64,000 nt of DNA, taken from contig CALXWO010000003.1 in assembly GCA_944392485.1 (NCBI GenBank), positions 1 to 64,000 of the forward strand, written 5' to 3'. The position numbers and the translations under genes were made by a program. The notes below the pieces were generated by a model that had not been told where the DNA came from, did no database searches, and saw only the letters and a list, made by a program, of their open reading frames with translations. Below are positions 1 through 6,100 of this stretch, piece after piece; the stretch's first letter is position 1; every line of letters starts with the position of its first letter. The DNA comes from an uncultured Clostridia bacterium. GTDB taxonomy: Bacteria; Bacillota; Clostridia; TANB77; CAG-508.

Positions 1-63
1 CCATTCAATTTTAGAGAGTAATTCTTCTCGTATTTTGTTTTTCTTTTTTACAATTCTAATCAT
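1..63 (-). CDS. Host protein, N-terminal fragment only
   Basis: An ATG at 61-63 on the minus strand is preceded by the purine-rich ribosome binding site AAGGATGG and opens a basic reading frame beginning MIRIVKKKNKIREELL. Only 21 codons lie in the window and the gene continues past its left edge. It sits outside attL and so belongs to the chromosome, or to another element beyond the prophage. The fragment is too short to assign a family. The start is supported by the ribosome binding site; the function is unknown. Confidence 0.55.
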   Translation of the reverse strand, partial: MIRIVKKKNKIREELLSKIEW

Positions 64-98
64 ATCACACCATCCTTTCTTTTTCAAGTTAAAGGCAA

Positions 99-126
99 CA
101 AAAAAATCAACCTTTTACAGTTGATT
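99..126 (-). terminator. Rho-independent terminator beyond attL
   Basis: On the minus strand the arms AATCAAC and GTTGATT (105-111 and 120-126) form a hairpin followed by a T-run. Before phage insertion this would have been the terminator downstream of the tRNA-Gly gene whose 3' part remains as attL. Confidence 0.6.
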
Positions 127-161
127 TATCAATACTTTCGTCTGGTGCGACGATTTTACTT

Positions 162-207
<46 letters not shown>

Positions 208-325
208 GTGTAATTAGTGCTTTTTTAAATTTATTTAAAATCAATAAACCTGTTGTGGTTGTAGGATTTCATTATAATTATCTAACTGCATGGAAAAGCA
301 TAAAAAAACATGTTTTTTCACACAA

Positions 326-346
326 ATTACGTCAAATTTACGTCAA
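326..346. promoter_or_regulatory. Left integrase arm-type site (tandem ATTACGTCAAA)
   Basis: Two tandem copies of a TTACGTCAA word make a 21-bp block that matches 36426-36446 with one mismatch, in the same orientation. The two blocks lie just inside attL and attR, 119 and 46 bp from the cores. This is the arrangement expected of arm sites bound by the N-terminal domain of a Tn916/lambda-type integrase. Integrase binding is inferred. Confidence 0.6.
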
Positions 347-482
347 TTTTTTTGTCTGCTTTTTGTAGTATTTTCAACTCTTCTAGAGTAAACCAATTAT
401 CTGTTTTATTTATTTCTTTTTTTATTCTCTGATATTTTTCTTCTTCTATTATTTCTATTTCTTCTACAACTAATTTTTCCAT
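327..482 (-). CDS. Small acidic prophage protein, 51 aa, unknown
   Basis: The ATG at 480-482 follows GGAGAAG at good spacing and opens a 51-residue frame starting MEKLVVEEIEIIEEEKYQ. The N-terminal half is very acidic. The C-terminal half contains DNWFTLEELKILQKADKK, probably helical. Its last codons and stop overlap the left arm-type integrase site. A consensus promoter (527-555) with a Spo0A-box-like sequence in its spacer lies upstream, and a 14-bp palindrome sits in the leader. It is the gene closest to attL. No family recognised; the position suggests an accessory or regulatory role. Confidence 0.55.
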   Translation of the reverse strand: MEKLVVEEIEIIEEEKYQRIKKEINKTDNWFTLEELKILQKADKKIDVNLT

Positions 483-500
483 TTTACTTCTCCTTATCAG

Positions 501-514
501 AGAAACGCGTTTCT
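501..514. promoter_or_regulatory. Perfect 14-bp palindrome, candidate operator
   Basis: AGAAACGCGTTTCT is a perfect palindrome between the -10 box (527-532) and the ribosome binding site of the leftward 51-aa gene. Its position just downstream of the predicted transcription start fits a repressor-binding site. The binder is unknown; the XRE protein encoded at 727 is one candidate. Confidence 0.45.
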
Positions 515-526
515 TAAACTAATTAG

Positions 527-555
527 ATTATATTTACTTTTTTCGACAAAGTCAA
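527..555 (-). promoter_or_regulatory. Sigma-A-type promoter with a Spo0A-like box in the spacer
   Basis: On the minus strand TTGACT (550-555) and TATAAT (527-532) are separated by exactly 17 bp. The spacer directly after the -35 is TTGTCGAAAAAAG, an excellent match to the Spo0A box (TGTCGAA core). It should drive the 51-aa gene at 327-482. Confidence 0.6.
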
Positions 556-611
556 CAATAACCGTTCGACAAAATCTTACTCTTGCAACGTTTTTGAGAA
601 ATTCGACAAAA
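541..611. promoter_or_regulatory. Cluster of three Spo0A-box-like sequences
   Basis: TTCGACAAA, the reverse complement of TTTGTCGAA, occurs at about 542-550, 565-574 and 602-611. All three are in the same orientation and lie upstream of both the leftward 51-aa gene and the rightward XRE-Spo0E gene. The known Spo0A box core is TGTCGAA. The matches are seen directly; Spo0A binding is inferred. Confidence 0.55.
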
Positions 612-726
612 CAAAAGTGGCTGTTTGCAATACTTACATAGATTTAATAGTTCGCCCCGAGCGAAGTATTGGAATTTATAAATATTTATATTAAACTATG
701 GTTATAATAACTCTAGAGGTAATATA

Positions 727-1053
727 ATGTTTGTATTTGTAATTAAAAGTGTAAGAAAAAAGGAGAATATAAGTTTATATAAATTATCTAAGTCAACTGA
801 ATTATCTTATTCTTATTTATCAGAATTAGAAAACAACAAAGTATTTAATCCTAGTCTAAAAACTATGTATAAGATAGCGACTGCTCTCGAAGTAAAAGTA
901 GATGATTTATTTTATTCTGAATTGGATATAGAAGATCTAAAAGAAGAAATGTATAATAAAATTGATGTGTACGGCATCAATTCTAAAGAAGCTCTTGAAG
1001 TATCACAGATTATAGATTTATTAATTAATGTTAAAATGAAAAAAAGAGACTAG
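727..1053 (+). CDS. XRE-family regulator fused to a Spo0E-like phosphatase domain
   Basis: Residues 1-65 form a Cro/C1-type helix-turn-helix with the usual signature (SLYKLSKSTELSYSYLSELEN, then ATALEVKVDDLF). Residues 70-104 continue as a helical hairpin with YGINSKEALEVSQIIDLLIN. That agrees with the Spo0E family pattern, in which an SQxLD-type motif dephosphorylates Spo0A~P. The ATG follows AGAGG by seven bases, and a TATAAT (703-708) lies upstream without a clear -35. Three Spo0A-like boxes lie upstream at 541-611. I infer a prophage protein that senses or dampens sporulation entry. The HTH is sure; the Spo0E assignment is by motif only. Confidence 0.75.
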   Translation: MFVFVIKSVRKKENISLYKLSKSTELSYSYLSELENNKVFNPSLKTMYKIATALEVKVDDLFYSELDIEDLKEEMYNKIDVYGINSKEALEVSQIIDLLINVKMKKRD

Positions 1054-1120
1054 TCAAACCGAACGACTAGCCTCTTGCCCCCATAAACTTTAATCTAAAG
1101 TTTGTTTTATTATAACATAA

Positions 1121-1142
1121 AAGACTAGATGTGTCTAGTCTT
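1121..1142. terminator. Bidirectional terminator between convergent genes
   Basis: AAGACTAGA and TCTAGTCTT form a perfect 9-bp stem with a TGTG loop between the ends of the XRE-Spo0E gene and the PIN toxin gene. T-rich sequence follows on the minus strand. A second related hairpin overlaps the end of the XRE gene at about 1044-1075. Confidence 0.7.
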
Positions 1143-1147
1143 CTAAT

Positions 1148-1657
1148 TTAATAATTCTTTTGAAATTTTAATCTTAATAATTCTAATCCAAATTCTTTTG
1201 GTGTCATTATTTGTATTCCATACTCTTTGATATCATTATTATCCTTTAATTTTAATAAATGTTTATCACTTGTTACTAAATATTCAATGTTTCCGTCTAT
1301 ACAACAATCTATAAATTTATTGTCATCAGGGTCTTTTTTACAATAATTAGTTCTAGTTTTCCCATTTATTTTTTTTATTTCCCATAATGCATTAGATAAC
1401 TTATAAAACAATCTATTGTATTCTATTTTATCAATTTCAATTTTTGATTTTTTTGCTCTTGCATCCATTTCTTCTAATGTTCTAGAAAAAATTCTAAAAG
1501 CTTCTTGGAAAGTTCTTATATTCATACAAAAGCATATTTCTCCGTCGTGTTTGTATTGAAATAAATCTTGACATTCAGTATCTTCATGAAAAATTGCATC
1601 TACCAATGTGTTTGTATCTACTACTACATCGATACAACTAGAGTTGTTTTGCTTCAT
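1148..1657 (-). CDS. PIN-domain ribonuclease toxin
   Basis: This 169-aa protein has the PIN fold acidic residues in order: VVDTNTLVDA near residue 12, and later DPDDNKFIDC and YLVTSDKHLL. These correspond to the Mg-binding acidic cluster of PIN_3-type RNases, which cleave RNA as type II toxins. Its start overlaps the end of the upstream 70-aa gene by 20 bp, typical of coupled antitoxin-toxin translation. It lies in the accessory block next to attL and is probably lysogenic cargo that stabilises the prophage or acts against other phages. Target RNA unknown. Confidence 0.82.
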   Translation of the reverse strand: MKQNNSSCIDVVVDTNTLVDAIFHEDTECQDLFQYKHDGEICFCMNIRTFQEAFRIFSRTLEEMDARAKKSKIEIDKIEYNRLFYKLSNALWEIKKINGKTRTNYCKKDPDDNKFIDCCIDGNIEYLVTSDKHLLKLKDNNDIKEYGIQIMTPKEFGLELLRLKFQKNY

Positions 1658-1850
1658 TTCTTACTTTTTTTAACAATTCTCTACTATCTTTTTTAGTCCA
1701 TCCCACTGCTTTTGCAACAGAAGAACACTCTTTACACAATTCTTCCCATTCAGGTTTTATATTAGATACAATATTTACATTTTCTTTTTTAGCTCTTATT
1801 ACTTCAATCATTTTCTTTATTCTCCCTCTTATGTTAAATATATGTTTCAT
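1638..1850 (-). CDS. Putative antitoxin of the PIN toxin
   Basis: This 70-aa protein starts at the ATG at 1848-1850, eight bases after AAGAGG; a GTG nine bases further upstream overlaps that ribosome binding site and is unlikely. It contains PEWEELCKECSSVAKAVGW and TKKDSRELLKKVRNE, a probable helical C-terminal segment like many PIN-associated antitoxins. It overlaps the toxin start by 20 bp. A 12-bp inverted repeat between promoter and start suggests autoregulation. The role is assigned mainly from context. Confidence 0.65.
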   Translation of the reverse strand: MKHIFNIRGRIKKMIEVIRAKKENVNIVSNIKPEWEELCKECSSVAKAVGWTKKDSRELLKKVRNEAKQL

Positions 1851-1862
1851 AATATACACCTC

Positions 1863-1895
1863 TTTCTAATATATAATATTCCCATATATTAGAAA
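1863..1895. promoter_or_regulatory. 12-bp inverted repeat, operator of the PIN toxin-antitoxin pair
   Basis: TTTCTAATATAT and ATATATTAGAAA form a perfect inverted repeat with a 9-base spacer, located between the -10 box and the antitoxin start. This is a typical position for autorepression by the antitoxin or the complex. Confidence 0.6.
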
Positions 1896-1909
1896 ATAAT
1901 ACTATGTAT

Positions 1910-1938
1910 ATTATAGCACGAATTTAACATAATATCAA
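1910..1938 (-). promoter_or_regulatory. Promoter of the PIN toxin-antitoxin operon
   Basis: TTGATA (1933-1938) and TATAAT (1910-1915) on the minus strand are separated by 17 bp, upstream of the operator and the antitoxin gene. Confidence 0.6.
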
Positions 1939-1997
1939 ATATTTCTATTTGTAATGTAATATTATACCATTCAAAATAAATTTGTCAAGGAAAATCG

Positions 1998-2015
1998 TTC
2001 GACAAAATTGTCGAA
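1998..2015. promoter_or_regulatory. Inverted pair of Spo0A-box-like sequences
   Basis: TTCGACAA-AA-TTGTCGAA places two Spo0A-like cores head to head with a 2-base spacer. It lies in the 386-bp gap 1860-2245 between the leftward toxin-antitoxin operon and the rightward membrane-protein gene. Besides this site, the toxin-antitoxin promoter and operator and the single box at 2172-2182, I see nothing else in that gap. Confidence 0.5.
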
Positions 2016-2171
2016 TTTTGGAAAATAATTATTTCTAAAATTTTCTTGAAATAAAGCTAAAAACTAAAGCTCATATTTCAATTCTAAGCCGTTTTTATTT
2101 TTAATTAGAGTACTTATATGTCTTGATTTTGTGCTTTTTTACTTCAAATTGACTATTTTATTCTTTTTATA

Positions 2172-2182
2172 TTTTGTCGAAA
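2172..2182 (+). promoter_or_regulatory. Single Spo0A-box-like sequence
   Basis: TTTTGTCGAAA matches the Spo0A box fully. It lies 64 bp upstream of the ATG of the membrane-protein gene at 2246 and could control it. Confidence 0.5.
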
Positions 2183-2245
2183 TATGACACGCAATTTTTG
2201 TTGAAATTTAGTATATATTAATATATCATTGAATGGGTGATACGT

Positions 2246-3154
2246 ATGAATAAATCTCAAACAAATAACATTCCTATTAAATGGTTAAAATTCTTAGTAA
2301 ATTGGCTAATACCTATCGGCATAATTTTAAACGCAATATCTTTTAATTCATTAATAACTTATCTCCCTCAAAATAGCCTATTTTCTGTTTTATTTGAAAT
2401 CTTTTATGGCTTAATAGCAATAGTCTTTCCATTAATTGTACTCGGATACTGCATTCAATACAAAAAACAAGGCTATTATCTATTAAAAATTTTTTTAGTT
2501 GCAGAAGTAGTCTTTAATTGTGCGTTTGCTTGTTTAAATAATGTGTCCCTATATGTAGAAAACCCGCTTGCAGACTTTCTTGTAACCTTTATCCCTTTAG
2601 TATTTATATTTTCGGTGCTATGGATATATCCTAATTTTGTTTATTTAAAAGATAGAAAAGTATTGTTTTTAGAAGAAAATAAAGTAAATAATTCAAATCA
2701 AAGTGCTTATTTTTCAGCAAAAAAAAATAAAAATTCTTCAAAAGCAAAAAATATGAAACAAGAAAATATTACTTTTAGTATAAATAAAAAAAGATTAATA
2801 TTAATTATTTCATTGCTTATTACTACTATCCTTATAATTATTGGAATGTATTGTTTAAATAATTATATAAATTCTTTAAAAAATGATATTAAATCTCTTA
2901 AAATCAAATATAATGAACTAGAAAATACATACAACCAATCAAAAGAAACTTTAGACCAAAAAATTGAAAGACTAAAAAACGAGGAAAAATTAGAGTTTTT
3001 CGATGAAAATATTGTATTTGTTTTAGAAGGTTATGGCAATTATTATTATACATATGATCAAGTTCAACAAATTACAAACGGAGAAAGTTTTTCATACTTG
3101 GCATATAATAAAGAAGCTGCAATAGCAGAAGGCTATCAAGCTTATTCTGAATAA
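2246..3154 (+). CDS. Multi-pass membrane protein with coiled coil, prophage accessory gene
   Basis: The chosen ATG follows GGGTGA by five bases; a GTG at 2237 would lie inside that ribosome binding site. The 302-aa product has about four hydrophobic helices in its first 130 residues and a Lys/Asn/Ser-rich linker. A further membrane helix (LILIISLLITTILIIIGMY) follows, then a coiled coil around residues 210-245 and a Tyr-rich tail (GYGNYYYTYDQV). It lies beyond the end of the late operon in the accessory block. Family unknown; a surface or exclusion function is possible but unproven. Confidence 0.7.
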   Translation: MNKSQTNNIPIKWLKFLVNWLIPIGIILNAISFNSLITYLPQNSLFSVLFEIFYGLIAIVFPLIVLGYCIQYKKQGYYLLKIFLVAEVVFNCAFACLNNVSLYVENPLADFLVTFIPLVFIFSVLWIYPNFVYLKDRKVLFLEENKVNNSNQSAYFSAKKNKNSSKAKNMKQENITFSINKKRLILIISLLITTILIIIGMYCLNNYINSLKNDIKSLKIKYNELENTYNQSKETLDQKIERLKNEEKLEFFDENIVFVLEGYGNYYYTYDQVQQITNGESFSYLAYNKEAAIAEGYQAYSE

Positions 3155-3160
3155 TACCTC

Positions 3161-3192
3161 AGGAGGGTTCCTGTTTTAGGACACCCTCTTTT
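3161..3192. terminator. Terminator between convergent genes
   Basis: GAGGGTTCCT and AGGACACCCTC form a hairpin followed by TTTT on the plus strand, just after the membrane-protein gene. It abuts the end of the late operon on the other strand. Confidence 0.7.
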
Positions 3193-6100
3193 AGTAGGTA
3201 AAACTTCCATCTTTATATATTGTAAAACCTTTAAACTGACTTAGCATTTCTAATTTTTCTCTGTTTGTTTTGTTTGGCAAATTACCTATATAATTTATTA
3301 TTTGGCTCTGTTCTCTGTCTGATAATGTATATTCCATGCCATAAAGAACAAGCTTTTGTGTATAAGTTATATCCATATTTTCTATATAGTTCCAGACTTT
3401 AGTTTTTTTACTTCCAGATATTGATTTCCCTTCTAGTGTTCCATCATCTTTTTTGTCTGCGGAGAACTCTTGTGTTTTATATTTTAAATATTCATTTATA
3501 TTCATTCCTGTTTCTTTTATAATAGAATATTTTTTATCTGAGTCATTTAATATGTAATTTTCATACAATAAAGTTTTTTCCTTATTAGAATAATTAGAAT
3601 TTACTATTACATCAATTTTTTCACTATCTTTTTTCATGCCTTCCGTTTTAAATTTATAATCATAATAAGAAGTTGGTTTTACATTTTTTAAAGTTTCTCT
3701 TAACTTTTCATATTCTTCTGAGTCAATTTTTAAAACATCATACTTTGCTTTTGAATATGAATCACTTATGATTTCATTTAAAATTTTTGCCTTTTTCTCA
3801 CTGCTTAATTTATTATAGTCTTTATCTTTTAATAATCCTTCCACTGTAGTCTCTACATAAGAACCTGAAATTTTCTGAAATTTACTTCTTTGTGTGGAAT
3901 CCATAGTAATTTTTTCGCCTTTATTGTTAATGTAATACGGTGCAGTTCTTGGAAATATCGTAGTATCTCCTGTTTCTTGATAAAGGTTATATATTTCTTG
4001 ACCTGCCTTGCTTAATTCCCCTTTATTTGTGTTTGCAGGATTTATAAATACGTTAAAGAAATTGTTTTCTCCTCCATACTTCTTTATTTCATTTCCTAAA
4101 GTATCAATTGAAGCAGGAAGAGTTTTACTTAATCCTGGTATTTTTGCTTTAATTGAATTTATAGCACTTTGTACAGGTTTTTCATATTCAAAAGATGTTC
4201 TTTGAGTTCCATCTACCATATCTGCTATTTGCTTGCTAAATGTTGGTATTGCTCTAGCTGGCAATTCTAACACCGACTGGGATAAATTTTCTAAAGTTGT
4301 GCCATTTCCATTTAGAACGGTATTTAAGCTATCCATAAATGATTGTTGTAACAGCTGTTCTGTACCTATATTAATAGATTGAATAGCTTTGTCTAGTACA
4401 TTTGCATCTGGATTTTTTTCATTATATTTTACATAGTTTGTCATAATTGCTAGTGGCGTTGCTATTGGTTGTGCCCAGTCATATGAAAAACTTTTATTTC
4501 CAATTTTTATTGAATAACTATTAATTCCCAAAGAATTTTTTAAAAAGTTCTTTACATCTTTATCTTCATCTGCTTCTCCTGTTGCTATTCCAGCTTTTGC
4601 TAACGCATATCCTAATACATATAAAAAACTGCCTGCTGTTCCTTTACCTAAATTTTGAACAAAATCATGTTGAGCTTTTGCTGTATATTGACCATTCTCT
4701 AATGAATTTTTAAATTTTCTTGCGTCCATAGTAAGTGATTTTACTAATCCTACAGGAGAATAATCTACAATGGCTTTAGTAAGATTTGCAGGTGTTTTTG
4801 CAAAAGGAATTAATACATCTCCCAATCCATAACCTTTAATATTTGCCTTATTTAATATGTTTCTTATTTTTAACACAGATTGAGTATAGCTGTTATTGTC
4901 TTGCCATGTTCGTTGTAAAGCTTCATTTGTAGCAATATCTATCATATCTTGTGTAACCTGTGTAGTATTATTTAAAACTAATTGATTATTTATTGAATTT
5001 GTAAAACTAGCTTCATAAAAACCTCTATCTCCTGCATCTAGCATAAAAGATAAAAGATTATCTACTCTGTTTAAAGCCTTTCCAATACCTTTGTTTTTAA
5101 AATTTCTTCCCTCTGATACTTCAAATCTATTGCCTTCTATATTCCTTGTATTTATTCCTTTTTTAAAGTCATTATATGATTCAAAAAGTCCTTTTTTAAA
5201 TCCTTTTGCATATTCTTTTACGTTTGTATTTCCCATTGTCCTTACGCCTGTTTTTTTAGAAATTAACTTATCTATTCCTGCAGATACACTATCGCTAAAC
5301 ATATTTACTGGCAAAATAGTTGCATTTCCTGCTACATTTCTTACTTGAGTTTTTGGATTAAACAACATAGATATTCGCATCCATGACTTTATGCTTTGTC
5401 CTGCTGTCGGTGGAATTTTGTCTGTAATTATTTTTTGAATTTCTGCTAATTTTACCTTTTTATTATATCCATCTTCCATTGTTGAAACGTCTTTCATTAT
5501 ATCCAAAATATTCTGTGTTTCGTTAGGTGTCAACTCAAATTTAGATCTATTATTTTCAATCCATTTCTTTGACTTTCCTTGCACCATTTTATTATAAGCT
5601 TCACTTAATTCTCCTTGTGCATAATAAAACATTCCTTCTGGAGTTAATCTAGAAAGAATGTTATAAGCTTGAACTGCTTGTCCTGCTTTAGTTCCCATAT
5701 CTCGCATTTTTTTAGCCACTTCTACAGCACTTTGGTAGTCTCCATTATCTTGATATTGTTTTAACAAAATCCAACCCTCTGCAACATCTTCTGCCGTTGC
5801 ATTTTTACTATCTTTTGAATGCCATTTAACTACTTCTTGTTGTCCATTTTCATTTAATTTATTATAAGCATTCTCTAAAGTTTCTTTATTGCTTACAGTC
5901 TTATAATATTCTATATTTTCTTCGTTTTTCATTGCATTTCTAAAATCTTCGTTTAAAAACCTTGATTTGTTTGTAATGTTTTGGAAAAAACTACTTTGTT
6001 TATTTCCCTTCACATATTCTTTGGTTGATAATTTAGGTGTTGTGTTTGCATCTTCTTTTGTTAATTGAGAAATTTCTGTTGGATTTAATATTTTCTCTTG

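Noticed and set aside
541-2015. LexA/SOS boxes for the TTCGACAA sequences
   Set aside because: Gram-positive LexA boxes need a GAAC...GTTC-type dyad with different spacing; the TGTCGAA core fits the Spo0A box better.
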